Part shown: positions 22,566 to 30,300 of the stretch, one piece after another | Layout: each line of letters opens with the position of its first letter | How positions within the stretch are numbered: position 1 is the first letter of the stretch | Origin: Bacteroidota bacterium | Lineage (GTDB): Bacteria > Bacteroidota > Bacteroidia > Bacteroidales > F082 | Direction of reading: 5' to 3' | NCBI GenBank assembly: GCA_014382445.1 | Contig: JACNJS010000024.1 | Location: 1 to 34,981, forward strand | DNA: 34,981 bases | Made by a program: the position numbers and the translations under genes | Notes under the pieces: model-generated | Database searches by the model: none | Seen by the model: only the letters and a program-made list of their open reading frames with translations | What the model was told of the DNA's origin: nothing

Positions 22566-23150
22566 ATGAAAAAGAATTATTTCGCCCACGAAACTGCTGT
22601 TATTGACGAAGGTTGCAGTATAGCCAATGGCACTAGTATATGGCATTTTTCTCACATAATGAGTGGTTGCACAATTGGCGAAAATTGTAATATCGGGCAA
22701 AATGTAGTGGTATCGCCAGATGTTGTTCTTGGGAAAAATGTTAAAGTCCAAAACAACGTGTCGATTTATACAGGTGTTATTTGCGAAGATGATGTTTTTT
22801 TAGGTCCATCAATGGTGTTTACTAATGTAACAAACCCACGCAGCGCAGTAATCCGCAGAGGACAATATACACGCACTTTGGTAAAAAAAGGAGCAAGTAT
22901 TGGTGCCAATGCAACAATTGTATGTGGTTATGATATTGGTGAATACGCTTTTATTGGTGCAGGCGCTGTTGTAACTAAAGAAGTACCGCCATATGCGTTA
23001 GTAATTGGAAATCCTGCCCGTCGTGTTGGCTGGATGAGTGAATATGGCCACAAGCTTAGTTTTAATGACGAAGGAATAGCCATATGCCCTGAAGGCAAAG
23101 ATAAATACAAGATTAAAAACGGGTTAGTTATTAAATTGGCAATATTATAA
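22566..23150 (+). CDS. left-handed beta-helix N-acetyltransferase (WbpD-like)
   Basis: This predicted acetyl-CoA-dependent acetyltransferase would act on the amino-sugar made by the preceding aminotransferase. It is 194 aa. The hexapeptide repeats run from about 12 to 150 (CTIGENCNIGQNVVVSP; VQNNVSIYTGVICEDDVFLG; ASIGANATIVCGYDIGEYAF), with NPARRVGWMSEYG near the end as in WbpD. I use the ATG at 22566, two codons inside an upstream TTG. The 302-nt spacer after it contains strong hairpins. Confidence 0.88.
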   Translation: MKKNYFAHETAVIDEGCSIANGTSIWHFSHIMSGCTIGENCNIGQNVVVSPDVVLGKNVKVQNNVSIYTGVICEDDVFLGPSMVFTNVTNPRSAVIRRGQYTRTLVKKGASIGANATIVCGYDIGEYAFIGAGAVVTKEVPPYALVIGNPARRVGWMSEYGHKLSFNDEGIAICPEGKDKYKIKNGLVIKLAIL

Positions 23151-23452
23151 GAGGCGAATTCTTACAGCGTTAATATTTCTACCCACCGGTAGTACCCGCC
23201 GCTAAATGGATTTTCTCTGACGACCACGTATCGCCTTAATTAATCGGTGGTGCAACGAAAAGAAAACTCCTAGCGGGTTGAGAAATAGCATAGTCAATCT
23301 TTTTCGACCCGCTAAGTTCAAGGCAACTTAGCGGGTCTGTGAAAGACTTTACAAATAATTTAGGTTAGTATATAAACTTTATATTTTATTCCAATTGTTG
23401 ATGATTGGAAATTTTCTATATTTTTATGGTTCCTTAAAAAAACCAAAATATC
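23151..23452. other. spacer with three mutually exclusive stem segments before galE
   Basis: No gene was seen. Segment A (23271-23285, TAGCGGGTTGAGAAA) can pair with B (23300-23314, TTTTTCGACCCGCTA) in a 15-bp stem with two G-U pairs. Alternatively B (23306-23318) pairs with C (23325-23337) in a perfect 13-bp stem with a 6-nt CAAGGC loop. No T-run follows the B-C hairpin, so it is not a standard terminator. The first half (about 23180-23260) also holds CCACCGGT and ATCGGTGGT, which can pair. Confidence 0.6.
23306..23337. repeat. 13-bp perfect inverted repeat upstream of galE
   Basis: GACCCGCTAAGTT and AACTTAGCGGGTC are exact complements around CAAGGC. A third related copy, TAGCGGGT, lies at 23271-23278 in the same orientation as the right arm. 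Confidence 0.85.
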
Positions 23453-24475
23453 ATGAAAATATTAGTTACAGGAGGAACAGGTTATATCGGTTCACATACG
23501 GTTGTGGAACTTCAAACCAAAGGGCATGAAGTTATAATTGTTGACAATCTCAGTAATTCAAGTGCTGAAATTGCTGACAAAATTGCATTGATTACGGGTG
23601 TTAAACCCCGCCTTGAAATATTCGACCTAACTGACGGTAATCGAACATCCGACTTTTTTGAACGTAATAATGATATTGCAGGTGTTATTCATTTTGCAGC
23701 TTTTAAAGCCGTTGGTGAATCGGTGCAGAAACCCCTTTTATATTATCAAAACAACCTGACTTCACTTATAAATATACTGCAGGGAATGAACGACAACGGA
23801 ATACAAAATATAGTATTCTCATCATCTTGTACTGTTTACGGTCAGCCTGATGAACTGCCGGTTTCGGAAAGCGCACCGATTAAGATTGCCGAATCACCTT
23901 ATGGTAACACAAAACAAATTTCTGAAGAAATAATTAAAGACACAATTAATACGAGTGATCTTCATGCTATTGCATTGCGTTATTTTAACCCAATTGGTGC
24001 ACATGAAACGGCGCTAATTGGTGAGTTACCCATTGGCGTTCCGAATAACCTGGTACCATTTATCACGCAAACTGCGATTGGTATCCGCGATTATCTTAGC
24101 GTTTTTGGTGACACTTATCCTACACCAGATGGAACCGCCATAAGAGACTATATTCACGTTGTTGATCTTGCAAAAGCACATGTTATTGCCGTTGACCGTA
24201 TGTTAAACGACAAAATGAAAACCGATTTTGAAGTGTTTAACCTTGGAACCGGCTTTGGTTATTCGGTGCTGGAAGTAATTAATTCATTTGAAAAAGTTAC
24301 AGGATTAAAGCTGAACTATAAAATTGTTGACCGTCGGGAAGGTGATATTACTCAGGTTTGGGCAGATCCGGAATATTCAAACAAAGAGCTTGGCTGGAAA
24401 GCAGAAAAAGGTATTGATGAAATGAATTTATCTGCATGGAAATGGGAAATGGCATACCAGGAAAGTAAAAAGTAA
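23453..24475 (+). CDS. galE: UDP-glucose 4-epimerase
   Basis: GalE interconverts UDP-glucose and UDP-galactose using bound NAD. This extended short-chain dehydrogenase is 340 aa, the normal GalE length. MKILVTGGTGYIGSHT is the Rossmann GxxGxxG loop. VIHFAAFKAVGESVQKPL, SSSCTVYG and the catalytic YGNTK (YxxxK) are all present, as are ALRYFNPIGAHE and GDTYPTPDGTAIRDYIHVVDL. It supplies galactose donors for surface glycans and is followed 48 nt later by rfbB. Confidence 0.97.
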   Translation: MKILVTGGTGYIGSHTVVELQTKGHEVIIVDNLSNSSAEIADKIALITGVKPRLEIFDLTDGNRTSDFFERNNDIAGVIHFAAFKAVGESVQKPLLYYQNNLTSLINILQGMNDNGIQNIVFSSSCTVYGQPDELPVSESAPIKIAESPYGNTKQISEEIIKDTINTSDLHAIALRYFNPIGAHETALIGELPIGVPNNLVPFITQTAIGIRDYLSVFGDTYPTPDGTAIRDYIHVVDLAKAHVIAVDRMLNDKMKTDFEVFNLGTGFGYSVLEVINSFEKVTGLKLNYKIVDRREGDITQVWADPEYSNKELGWKAEKGIDEMNLSAWKWEMAYQESKK

Positions 24476-24523
24476 TTACGGCAATGTTATCAAAAATAAA
24501 TTAATGAAACTAATAATTGCAGA

Positions 24524-25543
24524 ATGAAAAAAATACTCATCACCGGAGCAGCCGGTTTTATCGGCTCACATGTTGCACGATTATTTGTCAAAAAATATCC
24601 CGATTATCAAATTTATAACCTTGATAAACTCACCTATGCCGGCAACCTTGAGAACCTAATAGACATTCATAATGAACCGAACTATAAGTTTATACTTGGC
24701 GATATTGTAGATGGTGATTTCATCATAAATCTTTTTAAAGAATATCAGTTTGACGGCGTTATCCACCTCGCCGCCGAATCGCATGTTGATAGGTCGATCG
24801 AAAATCCCATGGAATTTATTATGACCAACATCATAGGAACAGTAAACCTATTAAACGCAGCACGGCATATATGGGAAGGAAAATATAATGACAAACTATT
24901 CTATCATGTTTCTACCGATGAGGTTTATGGATCTTTAGGTAAGGAGGGGTTCTTCTATGAAGATACGGCATATGATCCACATAGCCCCTATTCTGCATCA
25001 AAAGCCAGCTCCGATCATCTTGTGAGAGCCTACCATGATACTTATGGATTACCGATTATTATTTCTAACTGCTCAAACAACTACGGCCCGAATCAATTTC
25101 CTGAAAAACTGATCCCATTATTTATAAATAATATTCGAAACAACAAACTACTTCCTGTTTACGGTAAAGGGGAAAATGTACGCGACTGGCTTTATGTTAT
25201 CGACCATGCCTCTGCAATCGACGTAATTTACCACAATGGTAATATAGGAGAGACTTTCAATATTGGCGGCCATAACGAATGGACAAATATTGATTTGATT
25301 AAAGTTGTTTGTAAAGTAATGGATGATAAACTTAGTCGTGAACCGGGAACATCCGAAAAACTAATAACATATGTTACCGACCGGGCCGGCCATGATCTTC
25401 GTTATGCCATCGACTCAACAAAACTTCAAAATGAACTGGGATGGAAACCTTCTTTACAATTTGAAGAAGGAATAGAACTTACTATCGACTGGTACCTAAA
25501 TAATCAACAATGGTTGGATAATCTTACTAAAGCGAGGTATTAA
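24524..25543 (+). CDS. rfbB: dTDP-glucose 4,6-dehydratase
   Basis: This enzyme converts dTDP-glucose to dTDP-4-keto-6-deoxyglucose, the entry to rhamnose and other deoxysugars. The 339-aa extended SDR shows ITGAAGFIGSHVARLF (NAD loop), NLDKLTYAGNLENL, AESHVDRSI, VSTDEVYGSLG with the Thr-Asp-Glu dehydration triad, and the catalytic YSASKASSDH. NCSNNYGPNQFPEKLIPL and VRDWLYVIDHASAI are also diagnostic. The other rhamnose genes (rfbA, C, D) are not in the window. It converges with the alanine-dehydrogenase-like gene. Confidence 0.96.
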   Translation: MKKILITGAAGFIGSHVARLFVKKYPDYQIYNLDKLTYAGNLENLIDIHNEPNYKFILGDIVDGDFIINLFKEYQFDGVIHLAAESHVDRSIENPMEFIMTNIIGTVNLLNAARHIWEGKYNDKLFYHVSTDEVYGSLGKEGFFYEDTAYDPHSPYSASKASSDHLVRAYHDTYGLPIIISNCSNNYGPNQFPEKLIPLFINNIRNNKLLPVYGKGENVRDWLYVIDHASAIDVIYHNGNIGETFNIGGHNEWTNIDLIKVVCKVMDDKLSREPGTSEKLITYVTDRAGHDLRYAIDSTKLQNELGWKPSLQFEEGIELTIDWYLNNQQWLDNLTKARY

Positions 25544-25551
25544 ATTGGTAG

Positions 25552-25571
25552 TAACTAATCAGTATTGGTTA
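25552..25571 (+). terminator. possible hairpin after rfbB
   Basis: TAACTAAT and ATTGGTTA pair as an 8-bp stem with one U-G pair and a CAGT loop, just after the rfbB stop. No T-run follows, so terminator function is doubtful. Confidence 0.25.
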
Positions 25572-25628
25572 TGAAAGGTGCTTTTAAACGAAAAGAAATA
25601 AAAGATGACTTTGATTGCCAGGGTATGG

Positions 25629-26852
25629 CTATCTAAAAGCAGCCATTAACAGTTCAAGATCCTGAGAAGGAATTCTAAACATATCACCTATGTAATTATT
25701 TGTAAGGATTCCATTGTAGATATAAACCCCTTTTCGGAAACCTTTGTCTTGTTTTATCATTCTTTCGATGCCACCAAAATCAGAAATTCGCATAAGCATT
25801 GGAGCAAGAATGTTGCTTAGCGAATAAGAAGCTGTATTTGGCACACAAGAGGCAATATTAGGCACACAATAATGTGTTACACCATGCACCTTATAAATAG
25901 GATTGTGGTGAGTAGTAGCTTTCGATGTTTCAAAACAACCTCCCTGATCAATACTAACATCAACTATTATTGAGCCTGGTTCCATGTTTCGAACCATTTC
26001 ATCGGTAATCACACAAGGTGATATTCCATTTGATGTAAATTTTGCAGAAATAACAACATCAGCTTTTTTTAATGCATTCTTCAGCAAGTTTGAATGTAGT
26101 GTTGACGTTGGAATACTTTGGCCAAGATTGTTTTGAATACTGCGCAATTTGTAAACAGAGTTGTCAAATATCTTTACAGATGCTCCCATTCCAAGAGCGG
26201 TACGGGCAGCATATTCGGCCACCGTGCCCGACCCGATTATAACAACTTCGGCAGGGCTTATACCCGGAAAACCGCCAAGCAGCTTACCTTTTCCAAATTC
26301 GATGCTTCTTAGGTGTTGTGACGCAATAAGTACAGCTGTATTTCCTACTATTTCGCTAATGGATTTCATCACCGGCAATGCACCCGATTTATCCTGAATA
26401 TATTCATACGCAATTGCAATTGACTTTTGCGACATCAGTTTTGTAAAAAAACCTTTCCTTAAATTTGGTAAAAACAGCGACGATAACAACACCTTGTGTT
26501 TACCCATCATTTCAATTTCCTTCTCATGGGGTGGTGCTACTTTTAAAATGATATCGCTTTTGTATGCTTCTTCAGCAGAGTTAACAATGTTGGCACCTGA
26601 AATCGCAAACTGTTCATTACTGAAATTTGCTCCTTCTCCTGCTCCTTTCTCAATAAGCACTTTGTGGCCACTTTCGACTAGTAGCTCTACAGCTTCAGGA
26701 ACAAGAGAAATTCGGTTTTCGTTAGGAGATTGTTCTTTTGGCAATCCAATAATAATTCGGCTTTTTTGTGGAGTAGATTCCAACATCTCTTCCTGAGTCA
26801 TTAACCGCTCTACATTAGTTAGTTTAAGAATACCTTTACTTTCTTCGTTCAT
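25629..26852 (-). CDS. alanine dehydrogenase/PNT-family oxidoreductase
   Basis: The family makes pyruvate and ammonium from alanine with NAD, or forms transhydrogenase alpha subunits. The 407-aa protein has the N-terminal catalytic part (GLPKEQSPNENRISLVPEAV, Arg47; ILKVAPP, Lys104), the Rossmann segment VVIIGSGTVAEYAAR, and the Ald-type VDVSIDQGGCFETS and HYCVPNIASCVPNT. The position of the catalytic His of alanine dehydrogenase (FLHLA in the family) reads SSLFLPN here, with Phe127, so alanine activity is not assured. A 30-residue N-terminal extension is also present. It follows tsaE and porX on the same strand with a 40-nt gap, so it may be co-transcribed. Confidence 0.85.
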   Translation of the reverse strand: MNEESKGILKLTNVERLMTQEEMLESTPQKSRIIIGLPKEQSPNENRISLVPEAVELLVESGHKVLIEKGAGEGANFSNEQFAISGANIVNSAEEAYKSDIILKVAPPHEKEIEMMGKHKVLLSSLFLPNLRKGFFTKLMSQKSIAIAYEYIQDKSGALPVMKSISEIVGNTAVLIASQHLRSIEFGKGKLLGGFPGISPAEVVIIGSGTVAEYAARTALGMGASVKIFDNSVYKLRSIQNNLGQSIPTSTLHSNLLKNALKKADVVISAKFTSNGISPCVITDEMVRNMEPGSIIVDVSIDQGGCFETSKATTHHNPIYKVHGVTHYCVPNIASCVPNTASYSLSNILAPMLMRISDFGGIERMIKQDKGFRKGVYIYNGILTNNYIGDMFRIPSQDLELLMAAFR

Positions 26853-26892
26853 ATTACAATGCTAAAAACGAAATTAATTTGGTAATTGCCGC

Positions 26893-27315
26893 TTATTTTA
26901 CTGAATAATTAATAATCCGTCTTCCACTACCTTCTTCTTTAATCGATATGTATACGTATGATTTGGGTAAAAGTTCCAAAACTAACTCTGGCCACTCAAT
27001 AAGGCAGTAATTATCACTGTAAAAGTACTCCTCATAACCAATGTCGAAAACCTCGTCAATCTTTATAACTCTGTAAAAATCAAAATGATAAACAGGATTA
27101 TGATCATCTATGCGATATTCATTTACCAGAGCGAAAGTGGGGCTGGTAACTACTTCGTTAACGCCTAATTCCTTACAAAAAGCTTTAATAAGAGTTGTTT
27201 TGCCGGCACCCATTTTACCGTTAAAAGCAAAAATAAAATGATTGGACATATCAGTTAGAATTGTTCTCGCAACCACTCTGAGTTCGCTAACGTTAGATGC
27301 TGTAATGGTTTTCAT
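26893..27315 (-). CDS. tsaE: tRNA threonylcarbamoyladenosine biosynthesis ATPase TsaE
   Basis: TsaE is the ATPase that helps TsaB/TsaD form t6A37 on ANN-decoding tRNAs. The 140-aa protein has Walker A GKMGAGKTT (33-41), SPTFALVNEYR and HFDFYR with the conserved DxYR-type segment, and a Walker-B-like CLIEWPE. It is the usual size. Its ATG overlaps the porX stop by one base (TAATG), so it is translationally coupled to porX. Confidence 0.95.
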   Translation of the reverse strand: MKTITASNVSELRVVARTILTDMSNHFIFAFNGKMGAGKTTLIKAFCKELGVNEVVTSPTFALVNEYRIDDHNPVYHFDFYRVIKIDEVFDIGYEEYFYSDNYCLIEWPELVLELLPKSYVYISIKEEGSGRRIINYSVK

Positions 27316-28868
27316 TATTTTGATGTAAGTGTAATAATTGGTATCAGGATTTCTTCCATCGAGATACCGCCATGCTGGAAAGTGTTTCGATAATAATTTG
27401 CGTAATAGTTAAAATTATTTGGATAGGCGAAAAAATCCGAGCCTTTCGTAAAAACCCATCTTGTACTTACATTAATTTTAGGAAGATAATAATCTTCGGG
27501 GTTTGTTATTTCAAACACTTCTTTAGCTTTATAATTAAGACTTTTGCCAAATTTATACCTCAAATTAGTATTTACATTTTTGTCGCCAATAACTTTAACA
27601 GGGTCGGTTACTTTTATTGATCCATGATCGGTTGTTATCAGAATAGTTACATCTTTGGATGAAAGGTATTTTATTATATCAAATAAGGAAGAGTGTTCAA
27701 ACCATGATAACATTAATGACCTGTATGCAGATTCATCGTCTGCTAATTCACGTATTATCTCCATTTCTGTTCTTGCATGCGATAACATATCGATGAAGTT
27801 ATAAACAATAATATTGAAGTCAGTTGACATCAGATTTGAAATATTCTCAAAAAGTTTACGGCCCGAATTTAAGTTCAAAATTTTATTGTACGACATGGTT
27901 GTTTTTCGTCTGTACCGCTTAAACTGTTCCTGCAATAATTCAAACTCGAATTGATTTTTTGTTCCTTCTTCGTTCTCCTCCACCCAGTACTGTTGATAAT
28001 GTTTTCTGATTTCGTTTGGCATGAGACCGGCAAATAGGGCATTACGGGCGTATTGAGTTGTAGTGGGAATTATGCCGTAATAAAGTTCATCGTTTTCAAC
28101 TCTGAAATAATGCTCAATCAATGGTTGTATTGTTTTCCATTGGTCGTACCTCAAATTGTCTATAAGAAGTAAAAAAACTTTCTTTCCCTTATCCAGCAAA
28201 GGGAAGGCTACTTCCTTAATTAAAGTATGAGAAAGTATTGGTGTATCTTCTGTTTTACTGTTTAGCCAGTCCTTGTAATTTTTTTCATAATACTTTGCAA
28301 ACGCATTATTAGCTTCTTGCTTTTGCATGTTTAGGACTTCAATAATGCCTTTATCATCAGATTTATCAAGTGTGGTTTCGTATCTTACAAGATCTTTATA
28401 AACATCAATCCATTCATTTGAATCCAACCTGTCGGATATTCGCATGCCAAGTTCGCGAAATTGCTGCTGGTATGTCATTGTTGCCTTTTCACCTGCAAGT
28501 TTACGATTTTCAAGATTCCGTTTCAGAGACAAAAGTATTTGGCTTGGTTTTACCGGTTTAATAAGGTAATCGGCTATGTTAGATCCTATTGCATCTTCCA
28601 TTATCGATTCTTCTTCACTTTTAGTGATCATAACAACAGGAAGGCTGGCAGCGTACTTTTTAATTTTTTCCAGGGCTTCAATTCCGCTAATTCCCGGCAT
28701 CTGTTCATCCAAAAAAACAATGTCGTAGTGGTTTTCCATAACCATCTCAACAGCTTCATCGCCACTTACTACGGCATCAACATCGTAACCTTTTTCCTCA
28801 AGATACATAATATGGGGTTTCAACATCTCAATTTCATCATCGGCCCATAGTATTCTTATTTTACTCAT
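27315..28868 (-). CDS. porX: PorX-type response regulator with PglZ phosphodiesterase domain
   Basis: PorX is the response regulator linked to the type IX secretion system in Bacteroidota. The receiver domain (about 4-120) has the Asp10/Asp11 pair, phosphoacceptor Asp54 in IVFLDEQMPG, TKSEEES and LIKPVKP. A helical linker (about 120-210) leads to a PglZ domain with its alkaline-phosphatase-like metal site: FLLLIDNLRYDQW (Asp), GIIPTTTQYARNALF (Thr nucleophile region), NFIDMLSHAR (Asp, His), ILITTDHGSIK (Asp, His) and NTFQHGGISMEE (His). At 517 aa it matches known PorX. In the family this domain cleaves oligonucleotides with zinc. The partner PorY kinase is not in the window. Confidence 0.95.
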   Translation of the reverse strand: MSKIRILWADDEIEMLKPHIMYLEEKGYDVDAVVSGDEAVEMVMENHYDIVFLDEQMPGISGIEALEKIKKYAASLPVVMITKSEEESIMEDAIGSNIADYLIKPVKPSQILLSLKRNLENRKLAGEKATMTYQQQFRELGMRISDRLDSNEWIDVYKDLVRYETTLDKSDDKGIIEVLNMQKQEANNAFAKYYEKNYKDWLNSKTEDTPILSHTLIKEVAFPLLDKGKKVFLLLIDNLRYDQWKTIQPLIEHYFRVENDELYYGIIPTTTQYARNALFAGLMPNEIRKHYQQYWVEENEEGTKNQFEFELLQEQFKRYRRKTTMSYNKILNLNSGRKLFENISNLMSTDFNIIVYNFIDMLSHARTEMEIIRELADDESAYRSLMLSWFEHSSLFDIIKYLSSKDVTILITTDHGSIKVTDPVKVIGDKNVNTNLRYKFGKSLNYKAKEVFEITNPEDYYLPKINVSTRWVFTKGSDFFAYPNNFNYYANYYRNTFQHGGISMEEILIPIITLTSK

Positions 28869-28987
28869 ATTCCGGTTTTTATTTTAAATCAGTTAATTTT
28901 GCGTTTTGTTTTTCAATAGTCTATAATGAAAATCTACTGTGTTTATTGTCCTAGAAAGTGCTCCATGTTACAAAATTAACAAATTTT

Positions 28988-30217
28988 ATGAGGGAACTAA
29001 AAGTGAATAAACGAAAGATTTTTAACGATCCGGTATATGGTTTCGTAACTGTACCAACTGAATTAATTTTTGATTTAATTGAGCACCAGTGTTTTCAGAG
29101 GTTACGACGAATAAAGCAGTTAGGATTAACGCATCTGGTTTATCCTGGTGCGTTGCATACTCGTTTTCAGCATTCGCTCGGGGCAATGCATCTGATGGTT
29201 AGGGCAATTAATGAACTCCGGTTTAAAGGACAGGATATAACTGAGGATGAAGCACTTGGAGTGTGTATTTCTATTTTATTACACGATATTGGCCATGGCC
29301 CATATTCACATGCACTTGAGCATTCAATTGTTGACGGTATAAGCCACGAACAGATATCCGGAATATTTGTTAATAAGTTAAATAAAAGTTTTGATGGCAA
29401 ACTTGACTTGGCGCTCGAAATACTTAATGGCAATTACAAAAAAAAGTTTTTACACAATCTGGTTTCAGGACAGTTTGATATGGACAGGCTTGATTACCTG
29501 AAACGCGATAGTTTTTTTACCGGAGTGTCGGAAGGGATTGTTAACTATGAGCGTTTATTAAGTATGATAAATGTGGTTGATGATGAGCTTGTTATTGAAG
29601 CAAAGGGAATTTATTCTGCTGAAAAGTTCATAACCGCACGACGGCTAATGTACTGGCAGGTATATCTTCACAAAACTGTGGTGGTTGCCGAATATACGAT
29701 TATGAAGGTTCTTAAAAGAGCAAAACAATTAAGGTTGCAGGGGGTTGATTTGTTTGCAACACCGGGTTTCGACTTTTTTCTCCGAAATAAAATCACAATT
29801 AATGAGTTTAAAAATAGTAATCAGGTAATCGAAAACTTTTCAACACTTGATGATTTTGACATATTTACATCAATGAAAGTTTGGACGACTCACCCTGACC
29901 CCGTGCTTTCATACCTTAGCAAAAGTATTGTTAATCGACGCTTAATGCGGATTGAGATGCAGAATGAACCATTTGATTACGACTATGTTGAAAACATTAG
30001 AAATCGGACAAAGCTAATGCTTAAGTTGAATGAAGATGAAATTGATTATTTTGTTTTTAATGATCTTACTTATAAACCGGGAACAGATAAGATTGGAATT
30101 CTTTACAAAAATGGTCAGGTGGTTGATATTGCAGAAGCCTCCGATCAATTAAACATTTCATTATTGTTAAAACCCACTACAAAATACTTTTTGTGCTATC
30201 CCAAGGAAATTAATTAA
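28988..30217 (+). CDS. HD-domain phosphohydrolase (SAMHD1/dGTPase-like)
   Basis: This cytoplasmic metal-dependent phosphohydrolase of the HD superfamily probably acts on nucleotides. KIFNDPVYGFVTVP, QRLRRIKQLGLTHLVYPGALHTRFQHSLGAMHLM, LLHDIGHGPYSHALEHS (HD pair) and SGQFDMDRLDYLKRDSFFTG (distal Asp) form the H...HD...D site. I place the start at the ATG at 28988 (MRELKVNKRKIF, 409 aa), not the GTG at 28958. It is divergent from porX across 119 nt. A similar HD gene beside porX-tsaE is, as I recall, common in Bacteroidota. Confidence 0.92.
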   Translation: MRELKVNKRKIFNDPVYGFVTVPTELIFDLIEHQCFQRLRRIKQLGLTHLVYPGALHTRFQHSLGAMHLMVRAINELRFKGQDITEDEALGVCISILLHDIGHGPYSHALEHSIVDGISHEQISGIFVNKLNKSFDGKLDLALEILNGNYKKKFLHNLVSGQFDMDRLDYLKRDSFFTGVSEGIVNYERLLSMINVVDDELVIEAKGIYSAEKFITARRLMYWQVYLHKTVVVAEYTIMKVLKRAKQLRLQGVDLFATPGFDFFLRNKITINEFKNSNQVIENFSTLDDFDIFTSMKVWTTHPDPVLSYLSKSIVNRRLMRIEMQNEPFDYDYVENIRNRTKLMLKLNEDEIDYFVFNDLTYKPGTDKIGILYKNGQVVDIAEASDQLNISLLLKPTTKYFLCYPKEIN

Positions 30218-30272
30218 CAGTGCTTTGTTAGCTTTCAGTATTTATCGAAAAAAATGACTAGTTGTTTTATAC

Positions 30273-30280
30273 TAACTTTG
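30273..30280 (+). promoter_or_regulatory. -7 box for the DUF3352-like gene
   Basis: TAACTTTG matches TAnnTTTG and ends 20 nt before the ATG at 30301. It supports that start over the TTG at 30262, which would lie upstream of the box. No -33 TTTG was seen. Confidence 0.45.
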
Positions 30281-30300
30281 TTAGACAAAATTTTGCATTA

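Noticed and set aside
23306-23337. Intrinsic terminator after the wbpD-like gene
   Set aside because: The stem is strong but is not followed by a T-run on either strand.
25574-25636. 21-codon plus-strand ORF after rfbB (MKGAFKRKEIKDDFDCQGMAI)
   Set aside because: It is too short, overlaps the end of the opposite gene, and shows no recognisable family or conserved context.
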